Shown piece by piece: positions 1 through 8,485 of a stretch of 64,000 nucleotides of DNA; position 1 is the first letter of the stretch; every line of letters begins with the position of its first letter. The notes beneath the pieces are model-generated. The model saw only the letters and a program-made list of their open reading frames with translations. It ran no database searches and was not told the DNA's origin. Both the position numbers and the translations under genes were made by a program. This DNA is from Desulfofarcimen acetoxidans DSM 771. Lineage in GTDB: Bacteria > Bacillota > Desulfotomaculia > Desulfotomaculales > Desulfofarciminaceae. The stretch lies in the NCBI RefSeq assembly GCF_000024205.1, contig NC_013216.1, positions 620,001 to 684,000 on the forward strand, read 5' to 3'.

Positions 1-227
1 TTTACCGGAATGCTTTCAATATCGGGCTGCCTATTCTGGAATCAACAGAAGCAGTGGAAGGTATAGATGAAGGAAATGAGGTTTCCGTTAATGCGGAAAC
101 AGGTACTATTACCAATGTGACCAAGGGAGAGACCTATCAAGCTACGGTGGTGCCTCCGTTTATGCAGCAAATAATTGCCGCAGGTGGACTTATTAACTAT
201 GTCGCAGAAAGGATGAAGGTTAAGAAA
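1..227 (+). CDS. leuD: 3-isopropylmalate dehydratase small subunit, C-terminal part (no stop before leuB)
   Basis: This is the C-terminal part of LeuD, which with LeuC isomerises 2- to 3-isopropylmalate in leucine synthesis. The reading frame is open from the window edge (codons begin at position 3). It shows the family motif [14 protein letters not shown] near the start and [17 protein letters not shown] close to the expected C-terminus. The frame then runs through residues MKVKK into the leuB start codon without any stop. A TAA exists at 220-222 but in another frame. The gene order leuD-leuB is normal for a leucine operon; the missing stop is not. The upstream part of the gene lies outside the window. 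Identity is firm; whether the product is fused to LeuB is open. Confidence 0.85.
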
Positions 228-1301
228 ATGTATAAGATTGCCGTACTTCCCGGAGATGGAATCGGACCGGAGATTACTGAACAGGCGTTAAAGGCCTTAA
301 AAGCCGTAGCGGAACATTTTGGCCATGAATTTCAGTTTACCGAAGCCTTAGTCGGCGGAGCTGCCTATGACGCGGTGGGACACCCGCTGCCGAAAGAAAC
401 TTTGGACCTGTGCTACAGCAGCGATGCCATTTTGCTGGGTGCTGTAGGTGGTGACAAGTGGGCTGATCTGCCTCCTGAATTAACTCCGGAAAGAGGAGCA
501 CTCCTGCCCTTGCGCAAATTATTGGGCCTCTATGCTAACCTGCGCCCGGCAGTGGTATTCCCGGCACTTGCCAATGCCTCCACCTTAAAGCCGGAGGTAG
601 TGGAAGGTTTGGATATTATGGTAGTGCGTGAACTGACCGGAGGTCTCTACTTCGGCGAGAAGAAGAGAGAAGATTTGCCGGACGGCACTGTTCGTGTAAC
701 CGATACGCTGGTTTACACCACTGAGGAAATCGTGCGCATAGCCCGCCTGGCTTTTGAGCTGGCTGCTAAGAGGCGTAAGAAAGTCACCCTGGTGGATAAG
801 GCCAATGTGCTGGAATCTTCACGCTACTGGCGTGAAGTAGTTGCCAATATGGCTGCTGAGTATCCCGATATTGAGTTTAATACCATGTATGTGGATAATG
901 CGGCTATGCAGTTGGTAAAAATGCCTAAACAGTTTGACGTAATTGTTACTGATAATATGTTCGGTGATATTTTAAGCGATCAGGCTTCCCAGCTTACCGG
1001 TTCTCTGGGCATGCTGGCTTCCGCCAGTATCGGCGGTAAAATCGGCTTGTATGAACCCAGCCATGGTTCAGCGCCTAAATATGCCGGTTTGAAAAGAGCT
1101 AACCCAATCGCTACGGTAATGTCAGGAGCCATGCTGCTGCGCTATTCCTTCGACATGGAGAAAGAAGCTAAGGCCATAGAAGACGCGGTTACCGAGGTAT
1201 TGAAAAAATATCGCACCAGGGATATTATGGAGGAGGGCCTACAGTTAGTCAACACTGACGAGATGGGCGACCGTATAGCCGAACAGATTTTAGCCGGCTA
1301 A
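228..1301 (+). CDS. leuB: 3-isopropylmalate dehydrogenase
   Basis: LeuB is the cytoplasmic NAD-dependent dehydrogenase that oxidatively decarboxylates 3-isopropylmalate to 2-oxoisocaproate in leucine synthesis. From ATG 228 the protein has 357 residues, the usual family length, and begins [16 protein letters not shown], the classical N-terminus. Other family signatures seen are [10 protein letters not shown], the [10 protein letters not shown] metal and substrate motif and the [12 protein letters not shown] nucleotide-binding loop. A weak SD (AAGG at 216-219) lies ahead of ATG 228, so separate translation is plausible. However, the leuD frame reads into leuB with no stop, so a LeuD-LeuB fusion product is also possible. 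Confidence 0.96.
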   Translation: MYKIAVLPGDGIGPEITEQALKALKAVAEHFGHEFQFTEALVGGAAYDAVGHPLPKETLDLCYSSDAILLGAVGGDKWADLPPELTPERGALLPLRKLLGLYANLRPAVVFPALANASTLKPEVVEGLDIMVVRELTGGLYFGEKKREDLPDGTVRVTDTLVYTTEEIVRIARLAFELAAKRRKKVTLVDKANVLESSRYWREVVANMAAEYPDIEFNTMYVDNAAMQLVKMPKQFDVIVTDNMFGDILSDQASQLTGSLGMLASASIGGKIGLYEPSHGSAPKYAGLKRANPIATVMSGAMLLRYSFDMEKEAKAIEDAVTEVLKKYRTRDIMEEGLQLVNTDEMGDRIAEQILAG

Positions 1302-1589
1302 ATTGCAGAAGGATATGCAGATTCAAGCCAGCAGATAATATATACTCATGTAGGGCGGGAACCGTCCGAAATGCCTGGTATAAACTGTTCAGACCTGCCG
1401 CTTATAGCGGCAGGCGAACATATACCGGGAAGCCCCTGCTTTTTCGGGAAAAGCCGCGGGCAAGTTCAGCCGCTTTTGGCAGTACACCAACAGTACAGCC
1501 TGGCGGTTTTTAAATACTATATCAGAGTTTAATGTGCGGTAAAAAGCAGTTTGGTTATGCAAAATTTTTTAATAAGGGGGAGAGAGGGC
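1302..1589 (+). other. leuB-cimA intergenic leader with hairpins
   Basis: No gene is seen here. A perfect 9-bp hairpin with a 3-nt loop (CCTGCCGCT at 1394-1402, AGCGGCAGG at 1406-1414) is not followed by a T-run. Further downstream, around 1468-1507, a GC-rich imperfect stem ends in GGCGGTTTTT and could act as a weak terminator or attenuator for cimA. A stretch near 1352 (AGGGCGGGAACCG) loosely resembles a T-box core but has an extra base and no specifier loop that I can see. Its regulatory role is unproven. Confidence 0.35.
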
Positions 1590-3155
1590 ATGTCAACTAT
1601 AGAAATATATGATACTACTTTGCGTGATGGCGCCCAGGGGGAAGGCATATCCTTTTCTGTAGAGGATAAAGTAAAAATTGCGCTGCGCTTGGATAAATTG
1701 GGTGTTCATTACATCGAAGGAGGTTGGCCTGGCTCCAACCCCAAGGATTCCGATTTTTTTAAGCGGATTAAAGACTTTCCCCTGGAGAAGGCCGTAGTTT
1801 CAGCCTTTGGCAGTACCAGAAAGCCGAATAGCGATGTGAAAGAGGATGTGAACCTGAAAGCTATTGTCGATGCCGGTGTGCAGGTAGCCTGTATATTTGG
1901 CAAGACATGGGATTTCCAGGTTGTGTATGCGCTCAATACTACTCTGGAAGAGAATTTACAAATGATTAAAGAATCAGTTGCCTACCTGAAGTCAAACGGC
2001 ATGCAGGTATTTTATGATGCGGAACATTTTTTTGACGGCTGTAAGGCCAATACAGAGTATGCATTGGAAACTGTTAAAGCGGCCCAGGCGGGTGGAGCGG
2101 ACCGTATTGTGCTCTGTGATACCAATGGCGGAACCATGCCCTGGGATATTCAGGAAATAGTTAGTAAAGTAAAGAGTGTTGTCACAGTTCCTCTGGGTAT
2201 TCACTGCCATAACGACAGTGAAATGGCTGCAGCCAATTCTGTTATAGCGGTTCAGTCCGGGGTTATACAGGTTCAGGGTACTATGAACGGTTATGGAGAG
2301 CGCTGCGGCAACGCCAATCTCTGCTCGGTAATTCCTAATCTGGAAATAAAGTGCGGGCTTAAATGTTTGCCTGAAGGTAACCTGGCGCAGCTTACGGAGG
2401 TTTCCCGCTTTGTCAGTGAGGTTGCCAACATGCACCTGCATAACGGCCAACCTTTTGTGGGTACCAGTGCTTTTGCCCATAAAGGCGGCATTCATGTCAG
2501 CGCCATTATGAAAAATTCCAAAACGTATGAGCATATTACTCCGGAATTGGTGGGCAACCAGCGGCGGGTTCTGGTCTCTGACCAGTCTGGATTATCCAAT
2601 TTGCTTTATAAATTCAAAGAGCTGAATGTGGATTTAACCCAGCAGACAGAAGAGAATAAGCAACTGCTCATGCATATAAAGGAACTGGAGAACCAGGGAT
2701 ACCAGTTTGAGGGAGCGGATGGTTCTTTTGAACTGTTAATGAGACGCATATCGGGTCAGTATGAAAATCCTTTCAAACTGGAAAGCTTGCGGGTCATCAT
2801 GGATATGAAGGAAAACGGGCCGACCAGCACCGAGGCAACCATTAAAATCTGGGTGGGCGATCAGGTCAAACACACGGCTGCGGAAGGCAACGGGCCGGTC
2901 AATGCACTGGATAATGCCCTGCGTAAATCCTTGGAAGGTTTTTACCCGGCTATTAAAGAGATGCAATTAAACGATTACAAGGTGCGCGTGCTCAATGAAA
3001 AAGAGGGCACTGACGCGGTGGTGCGGGTTTCGATTGAAACAGGTGACGGTAAAAATTCCTGGGGTACAATCGGTGTATCAACGAACATAATGGAAGCAAG
3101 CTGGCAGGCGCTGGTAGACAGCCTGGCCTACGGTTTGTTGAAGCAAAATGATTGA
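1590..3155 (+). CDS. cimA: (R)-citramalate synthase
   Basis: CimA condenses pyruvate with acetyl-CoA to citramalate, the entry to the threonine-independent isoleucine pathway; the product is processed by the leu isomerase and dehydrogenase encoded just upstream. The start at 1590 follows an AGGGGGAGAGAGGG ribosome-binding stretch and gives 521 residues, typical of the long CimA/LeuA2 family. It opens with IEIYDTTLRDGAQ (DRE-TIM metallolyase signature), contains GIHCHNDSEMA and GYGERCGNANL for metal and acetyl-CoA binding, and ends in a LeuA-type regulatory dimer domain (about residues 390-515). The alternative is a homocitrate or isopropylmalate synthase, but overall sequence and length fit CimA best. 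Confidence 0.92.
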   Translation: MSTIEIYDTTLRDGAQGEGISFSVEDKVKIALRLDKLGVHYIEGGWPGSNPKDSDFFKRIKDFPLEKAVVSAFGSTRKPNSDVKEDVNLKAIVDAGVQVACIFGKTWDFQVVYALNTTLEENLQMIKESVAYLKSNGMQVFYDAEHFFDGCKANTEYALETVKAAQAGGADRIVLCDTNGGTMPWDIQEIVSKVKSVVTVPLGIHCHNDSEMAAANSVIAVQSGVIQVQGTMNGYGERCGNANLCSVIPNLEIKCGLKCLPEGNLAQLTEVSRFVSEVANMHLHNGQPFVGTSAFAHKGGIHVSAIMKNSKTYEHITPELVGNQRRVLVSDQSGLSNLLYKFKELNVDLTQQTEENKQLLMHIKELENQGYQFEGADGSFELLMRRISGQYENPFKLESLRVIMDMKENGPTSTEATIKIWVGDQVKHTAAEGNGPVNALDNALRKSLEGFYPAIKEMQLNDYKVRVLNEKEGTDAVVRVSIETGDGKNSWGTIGVSTNIMEASWQALVDSLAYGLLKQND

Positions 3156-3176
3156 TAGAAAATTATTTCAGAACAC

Positions 3177-3205
3177 TTGATCTATTCTAATTAATATGAT
3201 AAACT
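3177..3205 (+). promoter_or_regulatory. possible sigma-A promoter downstream of cimA
   Basis: TTGATC (3177-3182) and TAAACT (3200-3205) are separated by 17 bases. This could start a transcript into the riboswitch region, but a terminator-like hairpin lies between it and the aptamer, so its role is doubtful. Confidence 0.25.
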
Positions 3206-3293
3206 ATTTATATAGTTAAGATAAATATGATTGTTCAGGCTGGGCGAGTTAATTTGTATTTATTCGCTTTCACAAGTGATTTACGACTTCTGG

Positions 3294-3332
3294 GTGGGAA
3301 GCCATGTTTGGTTTTCCACTTTTATTTTAATT
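3294..3332 (+). terminator. Rho-independent terminator after cimA
   Basis: A 10-bp stem with G-T wobbles (GTGGGAAGCC at 3294-3303 against GGTTTTCCAC at 3310-3319, loop ATGTTT) is followed directly by TTTTATTTT. It probably ends the leu-cimA transcript. Confidence 0.55.
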
Positions 3333-3349
3333 AACAAAACTTAATAAAA

Positions 3350-3492
3350 TTTTCTATCGCTGAATTCATTTAGAAGCGGGGGAACCACTTCCTGGGGTGA
3401 GTCCTTATTGAGTTTAAAAATTCAATTAAGGTAGGGTTATTCTTCGGCCCGAATCCGTCAGCTAACTTCGTAAGCGTTGAAGGAAAAGAGAG
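3350..3492 (+). promoter_or_regulatory. c-di-AMP (ydaO/yuaA class) riboswitch aptamer
   Basis: The conserved blocks of the ydaO/yuaA RNA are present in order: TATCGCTGAA, GCGGGGGAACC (about 3376-3386), TGGGGTGAGTCC, GTAGGG, then CCCGAATCCGTCAGCTAAC with CGTAAGCGTTGAAGGA. This class binds cyclic di-AMP and usually shuts off expression of osmolyte, potassium and cell-wall genes. Here it lies in the leader of the eam-ablA-ablB operon. Downstream TGTGTGTT at 3522-3529 can pair with the 5' arm of the terminator at 3579, which would form the competing antiterminator. Confidence 0.92.
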
Positions 3493-3578
3493 CAGGCAGA
3501 CTTGCTTTGCTGTGCCTTTGCTGTGTGTTTATTATTGGCACTTCATAGCTTTTCTTTGCATTTTGCTAAAACGCAATT

Positions 3579-3626
3579 AACACACAATAACCCTCGCTAA
3601 TTTCGGGTTATTGTGTGTTTTTATTT
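3579..3626 (+). terminator. riboswitch expression-platform terminator
   Basis: A perfect 15-bp stem (AACACACAATAACCC at 3579-3593, GGGTTATTGTGTGTT at 3605-3619) with an 11-nt loop is followed by TTTATTTT. It sits between the aptamer and the eam ribosome-binding site, as expected for an off-switch that terminates when c-di-AMP is bound. Confidence 0.88.
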
Positions 3627-3649
3627 TAATTTTGAATGGAGGAGATGAT

Positions 3650-4948
3650 GTGTCAGTTTATTTAAATGAAAATGATACTTTTAACTGCGAAGACAAAAGG
3701 GCTATTGGTCTTAGAAGGGCGACAGGTTTAAAGAAAAGCATAAGTGATTACCTGGAGAAGAAGGATAAAATTCCAACAGGTTTTGATTTGCAGCAGTGTA
3801 TTCTTTCTAACAGGGAGAAGTTGTTTAGGCACTTTAATGCTAATGAGGAAAAGTGGCGGGATTGGCACTGGCAGATATCGCACCGGATTAATGATGTCGA
3901 GTTGTTATCGAGTTTAATACAGCTTAGCGAAGAGCGGTGCGCTCAAATCAGAAAGGTGGGCCTGAAGTTTCGCTGGTCTGTATCTCCTTATTATGCCTCA
4001 CTTATAGTGCCTGACAGCCTGAACGATCCGGTTATGCTGCAGTCAGTTCCCAGTATAAAAGAATTGGACGTTAGCGGCTATGCTGATCCCATGGCGGAAG
4101 AATTAACTTCTCCCGCTCCCTGCATAACCAGGCGTTATCCGGACAGGCTGATAATTAATGTAACCAATAAATGTGCCATGTATTGCCGCCACTGCCAGCG
4201 CCGCAGGGGCATAGGCGATGTTGACAGGCATCAAACACACCAGGACCTGTTGGCGGCACTGGATTATATACGCAAGAACAAGGAAATTAGAGATGTATTG
4301 ATTACGGGGGGCGATGCGCTTCTCCTTAGTGACAAAAAAATAGACTGGCTGCTCAGTGAGCTTGACAGTATCAAGCATGTGGAAATTAAGCGCCTGGGCA
4401 CCAGGACAATAGTTACACTTCCTCAGAGGATTACGCCGGAACTGTGTGAGGTATTAAAGCAGCACCCGCCGGTATATATCAATACACAATTCAATCACCC
4501 GCAGGAGATTACACCGGAGAGCAAGCTGGCCTGCGACATGCTGGTTAGCGCGGGCGTGGTTTTAGGCAACCAGGCTGTTTTGTTAAAAGGAATAAATAAC
4601 AATCCGCATGTGATGAAAAAACTCAACCAGGAATTGCTAAAAATAAGAGTCCGTCCTTATTATATTTTTCATGCTAAACAGGTTATAGGCACACGGCACT
4701 TTATTACTTCGGTGAATGAAGGAATTGAGATAATGGAAAAGCTGCGCGGCTATACCTCAGGTCTGGCGGTTCCAACCTATATAATCAACGCGCCAAATGG
4801 TTACGGTAAAATTCCCATCTTACCAAAGTATCTTTTAGGCATTGATAACAGTTCCGTACGCTTGCGCAATTGGGAAAACAGGCAAATTGATTACACAGTT
4901 TTTCCGGAAAAAAGAGATAGTCGGAATTTTATAAAACCGGTATATTAG
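3650..4948 (+). CDS. eam: glutamate 2,3-aminomutase (KamA-family radical SAM enzyme)
   Basis: This radical SAM, PLP-dependent aminomutase of 432 residues starts at GTG 3650 behind GGAGGAG; the longer frame back to 3611 would begin inside the terminator. The cluster-binding motif is C175-x3-C179-x2-C182 (CAMYCRHC) and the PLP lysine is K387 in PNGYGK. The two aspartates that hold the lysine side chain in lysine 2,3-aminomutase (D293 and D330 in the clostridial enzyme) are K343 and N380 here, with the same 37-residue spacing. From memory, that Lys/Asn pair marks the characterised clostridial glutamate 2,3-aminomutase. The product would be beta-glutamate, a compatible solute. It is first gene of the riboswitch operon. 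A paralogue with another amino acid substrate remains possible. Confidence 0.82.
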   Translation: MSVYLNENDTFNCEDKRAIGLRRATGLKKSISDYLEKKDKIPTGFDLQQCILSNREKLFRHFNANEEKWRDWHWQISHRINDVELLSSLIQLSEERCAQIRKVGLKFRWSVSPYYASLIVPDSLNDPVMLQSVPSIKELDVSGYADPMAEELTSPAPCITRRYPDRLIINVTNKCAMYCRHCQRRRGIGDVDRHQTHQDLLAALDYIRKNKEIRDVLITGGDALLLSDKKIDWLLSELDSIKHVEIKRLGTRTIVTLPQRITPELCEVLKQHPPVYINTQFNHPQEITPESKLACDMLVSAGVVLGNQAVLLKGINNNPHVMKKLNQELLKIRVRPYYIFHAKQVIGTRHFITSVNEGIEIMEKLRGYTSGLAVPTYIINAPNGYGKIPILPKYLLGIDNSSVRLRNWENRQIDYTVFPEKRDSRNFIKPVY

Positions 4949-5023
4949 GAATGTTTTGAATTGCATTAATTTTATGCGTTAAGTGGGTTTTATTCATAAC
5001 AAATGATTTTTAAGGAGGTAAGA

Positions 5024-6307
5024 ATGAAACAAAAACTTTTATTTGCAAATATCACGGAGGAATCCAATTGGTCTGACTGGCGGTGGCAATTACGAAATCG
5101 CATCATGTCATCAGACGAGTTAGATCAGTATGCTAATTTGTCTGTTTATGAGAAAGCCAGCATTCAAAAAGCTATTGATGTGTTCCCAATGGCTATCACT
5201 CCTTATTATGCGTCACTTATAAATAAGGATGATTCAACATGCCCTATTCGCATGCAGTGCATACCAAATCCCAAAGAGTTAATTAAAGGTTCCGGGGACA
5301 TGGATGATCCTCTGCATGAGGATGGTGATTCACCTTGCCCGGGGCTGACACACCGATACCCTGATAGGGTACTGCTTTTGGTTACCAACGAATGTTCGAT
5401 GTATTGCCGGCACTGTACTCGCAAGCGTAAAGTTGGCGATAATGAAAAGGTTTCGAAAGACAGTGATATTATAAAGGCTATTGAATACATTAAAGCTCAT
5501 CCTGATATACGTGATGTATTGTTATCCGGCGGAGACCCCTTTGTTTTGTCAACCAACAGATTGGAGCAAATTATACGAAGGGTAAGAGAAATTCCGCATG
5601 TTCAGGTAATTCGTATTGGAACCCGTACGCCGGTAGTAATGCCGCAAAGGATCACTGATCATTTGGTCAAAATGCTTAAGAAATATCATCCTATCTGGAT
5701 AAACACCCACTTTAATCACCCTCGTGAATTTACAGAGGAGTCTGCCCGCGCTCTTGCCAAGCTGGCTGACGCCGGTATTCCTCTGGGTAATCAAACGGTG
5801 TTGCTGAAGGGAATAAATGATTGCGCCTTCATTATTAAAAAATTAGCGCACCTGTTGGTTAGTAACCGTGTTCGCCCCTATTACCTTTACCAGTGTGATT
5901 TATCCCGCGGCATTGAGCATTTTCGTACTCCTGTAAGTAAAGGGGTGGAAATTATGGAGGCGCTGATTGGGCATACCTCAGGGTTTGCAGTGCCGACTTT
6001 TGTGGTAGATGCGCCGGGGGGCGGGGGGAAAATACCGGTTCTGCCTAATTATCAACTGTCCAGCACAAGTACCAAAACAGTATTGCGCAATTACGAAGGA
6101 GTTATCTGCATATATGAAGAACCGGCAAACTACAATTCAAGTTGTTCATCCACCTGTAATGTGTGTAAGGGGTCCAGTGCTTTACATGATCCTATCGGAT
6201 TGCAAAAACTTATAAATCCAAATGCTAAGATGGTCAGCTTAATACCGGAAGGGAACAGGCGCAAAAAGCGTTTAAAAATTTATAAGGATATTTTACATGA
6301 CAATTAA
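5024..6307 (+). CDS. ablA: lysine 2,3-aminomutase
   Basis: AblA converts L-lysine to beta-lysine using a [4Fe-4S] cluster, SAM and PLP. The start at ATG 5024 follows AAGGAGG with ideal spacing and gives 427 residues. It has C124-x3-C128-x2-C131 (CSMYCRHC), the PLP lysine K336 in APGGGGK, and both substrate aspartates, D292 (YQCDLSRG) and D329 (VVDAPGG), one residue off the clostridial reference numbering. It lies 75 nt after eam and overlaps ablB by 11 nt, so the three genes form one operon under the c-di-AMP riboswitch. Pairing with AblB points to osmolyte synthesis rather than lysine fermentation. Confidence 0.94.
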   Translation: MKQKLLFANITEESNWSDWRWQLRNRIMSSDELDQYANLSVYEKASIQKAIDVFPMAITPYYASLINKDDSTCPIRMQCIPNPKELIKGSGDMDDPLHEDGDSPCPGLTHRYPDRVLLLVTNECSMYCRHCTRKRKVGDNEKVSKDSDIIKAIEYIKAHPDIRDVLLSGGDPFVLSTNRLEQIIRRVREIPHVQVIRIGTRTPVVMPQRITDHLVKMLKKYHPIWINTHFNHPREFTEESARALAKLADAGIPLGNQTVLLKGINDCAFIIKKLAHLLVSNRVRPYYLYQCDLSRGIEHFRTPVSKGVEIMEALIGHTSGFAVPTFVVDAPGGGGKIPVLPNYQLSSTSTKTVLRNYEGVICIYEEPANYNSSCSSTCNVCKGSSALHDPIGLQKLINPNAKMVSLIPEGNRRKKRLKIYKDILHDN

Positions 6308-7187
6308 TTTAAGAAATATGATAGAGAATTCACAAGACCGGTGGGAACATCTAACTGGACAGGCTTTTCAATGCAGCATTCTCATTTCCCCCTACAATAA
6401 GAGAATTACTGTTTATGAATTTTCTCTGCGATTAGACAATGGAATAGAAGAAATGATTCAGATTCTTACGGAAAAGGCATCGGAATATCAACTTGATAAA
6501 ATATGGCTTAAAGCCAGAGCCAGGTGGAAAGAAAAATTTTTGCGCAGCAAAATGAAGCTTGAGGCATCTATCCCCGGCTATTACGGCGGTGTCGAAACTG
6601 CCATGGTTTTTGCCAAATATCTTACAGTCCGGAGGGAGACACCCTCGGGATTAAGCAACAAGAACCATGCTATAAAACCAGTGTATAATGCTTTGAGGGG
6701 GACACATAGTGATTCGGCGGTTCCTCATGGGGTAATTATTAAGCAAGGAGAGGCAGCCAATTGCCGAGATTTAGCCTCATTGTATAGCAAGGTTTTTGCT
6801 ACTTACCCTTTTCCGATATTCAATTCTGATTACCTGGCACATACGATGGATCAGAATGTCTATTATGTTTTAGCCTTATATAATAACGAGATCGTAGCCG
6901 CTGCGTCTGCTGAGATAAACACATTAGATAAAAATGCTGAAGTTACTGATTTTGCTGTTCTCCCGGAATGGAGAGGCAGGCGATTGGCCAGTTGCCTTTT
7001 GCTGCATATGGAAGATGTATTAAAGAATACTGAGATAAAGTGTTTGTACACTATTGCCCGCAGCAGTTCTGTCGGTATGAACAAAGTTTTTGCTAATTTT
7101 GGTTATGGATTTGGCGGAGTTTTGATCAATAATTGCAATATTGGCGGCGGTTTTGAAGATATGAATGTTTGGTCGAAAGTTCATTAA
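6297..7187 (+). CDS. ablB: beta-lysine N6-acetyltransferase
   Basis: AblB acetylates the epsilon amino group of beta-lysine to give N(epsilon)-acetyl-beta-lysine, an osmolyte. The 296-residue protein has a C-terminal GNAT domain (about 145-290) with the acetyl-CoA loop VLPEWRGRRLASCLL. The N-terminal half carries MKLEASIPGYYGGVETAMVF-type sequence seen in this family. The start codon lies inside the end of ablA (11-nt overlap), implying translational coupling. Function rests on the ablA neighbour as well as sequence. Confidence 0.9.
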   Translation: MTINLRNMIENSQDRWEHLTGQAFQCSILISPYNKRITVYEFSLRLDNGIEEMIQILTEKASEYQLDKIWLKARARWKEKFLRSKMKLEASIPGYYGGVETAMVFAKYLTVRRETPSGLSNKNHAIKPVYNALRGTHSDSAVPHGVIIKQGEAANCRDLASLYSKVFATYPFPIFNSDYLAHTMDQNVYYVLALYNNEIVAAASAEINTLDKNAEVTDFAVLPEWRGRRLASCLLLHMEDVLKNTEIKCLYTIARSSSVGMNKVFANFGYGFGGVLINNCNIGGGFEDMNVWSKVH

Positions 7188-7215
7188 GATTTTTAATAAC
7201 ACAATAAGAATAATA

Positions 7216-7252
7216 AGCCTGCTGGTGTTCTGTGCCGGCAGGCTGCCTTTAT
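7216..7252 (+). terminator. terminator after ablB
   Basis: AGCCTGCTGG (7216-7225) pairs with CCGGCAGGCT (7235-7244) and is followed by GCCTTTATT. It separates the osmolyte operon from the convergent ytrI gene and may serve both strands. Confidence 0.7.
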
Positions 7253-7266
7253 TGAAAATAAAGGTG

Positions 7267-7782
7267 TTATTTAGCAAGATAACCTAATGTGTTGGACTTC
7301 TTTTTTTGGGGTTGGCAGGTTATGTATATATTCAGAACATTTTCCTTTACTATTAGTAAATTTACCTTTTGTGTAAAAATAATTTTATCCGCAGTAATTT
7401 CACGACCGTCAAGGATGAGAGCCAGCTGTAAGAAGTTTATCTTAGACAGTTCCTGACCAAGCATGGTTACTAACCTTTGCTTAACGTCTTTTATCGTTTC
7501 TATTTTAACTTGCTCCTGTTCCAATTTTGTGAGGTTATCATCAATAACAGTCGCATAAACGTTGATAGCAGACAGAACCGGGTGTGTTTTATCAATGAGA
7601 TTTAATTTGAGTTGTTCTATTTCGCTTTGATTGCCGGCAAGCTGTTCCTCAAGATTTTTTAACCGAAAGAGCAATTCATCTATATAATGTCCGGTATAAG
7701 CGTTCAGTCCTGACGCGCCAAGAGATAAACCCAGTAAAAAAGGGGCGAGTAAGTAAAAAATTTTTGTCTTAATTTTTACCAC
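7267..7782 (-). CDS. ytrI: YtrI-like sporulation membrane protein
   Basis: A 171-residue protein with one N-terminal membrane segment (about residues 8-28) followed by a coiled-coil stretch (about 35-75, rich in Glu, Gln, Leu and Asn) and a short C-terminal domain. Sequence alone is weak. Length, topology and the 14-nt overlap with the ytrH homologue immediately upstream match the Bacillus ytrH-ytrI pair, which is made in the mother cell during sporulation. I call it YtrI mainly on that context. Confidence 0.65.
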   Translation of the reverse strand: MVKIKTKIFYLLAPFLLGLSLGASGLNAYTGHYIDELLFRLKNLEEQLAGNQSEIEQLKLNLIDKTHPVLSAINVYATVIDDNLTKLEQEQVKIETIKDVKQRLVTMLGQELSKINFLQLALILDGREITADKIIFTQKVNLLIVKENVLNIYITCQPQKKKSNTLGYLAK

Positions 7783-8104
7783 CGGTTAAGTTCACCACCA
7801 CAAAATATCCTAAATGTGTGCCGGAAAAACTGCTGAGAATAAAGAAAAACTGTTTTACCATAGCTTTTAAGTCACCTTGAAAGATCCCTGATTCTAAGAT
7901 TTCAAAAGTTGAAAAAGATCCGCCAATAGCTGCAACGATTGCCCAGATTTTAATTTCCTTGGCCAAAGACAGCATGGTTGCTACCGGAGGTTCCTTCATA
8001 AGCAAAGCTGCCAGTGATCCCATTAGAGTGGCGCCTATCATAATACCAAAGGCAGTAAAAAATATCAGAACTAATTTGGGAAAGAATACATGCAAAATTA
8101 TCAC
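7769..8104 (-). CDS. ytrH: YtrH family sporulation membrane protein
   Basis: A 111-residue integral membrane protein with three hydrophobic segments (about residues 8-36, 52-66 and 86-108). It contains GIMIGATLMGSLAALLMKEPP and the C-terminal GTHLGYFVVVNLTGGKN typical of YtrH. Members of this family support efficient sporulation in Bacillus. It is the first gene of a two-gene minus-strand operon with ytrI. A candidate promoter on the minus strand lies in the 8105-8160 region, but I cannot decide its sigma class. Confidence 0.82.
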   Translation of the reverse strand: MIILHVFFPKLVLIFFTAFGIMIGATLMGSLAALLMKEPPVATMLSLAKEIKIWAIVAAIGGSFSTFEILESGIFQGDLKAMVKQFFFILSSFSGTHLGYFVVVNLTGGKN

Positions 8105-8485
8105 ACCTTTTATATGAAAACTACTCTACTTATATATTTAAAGTAAGGTGTTTCTATGTCAATAATGTGTGTATAGGATTTTGTACATTGCGGCGTTAGC
8201 CGCGCTTCGAAAATCAACCACTTTAACGGACTATGAGTGTATAATAGGATTGGGGGAATTTCTTTAAATGAAGAGAATAGAAATTGCAATAATGATAAAC
8301 AACCTGTTCAAGCAACTAAAATGAGTGATCTAATATAGCATATTATTGTAGTTATTTAACGTAGAAAGAATTAAATACGTTAAACACCGGTACACTTATA
8401 CACAAATCAATTATTTGAAACTTGTTGACTTCGGGTTGGCTGGAAGTTACGATAAATATAATTATTAGATTAGGGGTGAGGCCTC
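8105..8485. other. divergent intergenic region between ytrH and cdaA
   Basis: About 380 bp, AT-rich, without a supported gene. It holds a small GCGGC-GTTA-GCCGC hairpin near 8190 and the promoter region for cdaA. On the minus strand a TTGACA-like element near 8160 could drive ytrH. Nothing else is recognised. Confidence 0.4.
8425..8453 (+). promoter_or_regulatory. probable sigma-A promoter of cdaA
   Basis: TTGACT (8425-8430) and TACGAT (8448-8453) are separated by 17 bases, 33 bp ahead of the cdaA start codon. Confidence 0.5.

Noticed and set aside
1340-1420. T-box riboswitch before cimA
   Set aside because: The AGGGCGGGAACCG stretch has an extra base, and no specifier loop, antiterminator or T-run terminator in the right order is seen.
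3611-3649. Start of eam at 3611
   Set aside because: This start lies inside the riboswitch terminator and has no ribosome site; GTG 3650 has GGAGGAG at proper spacing.
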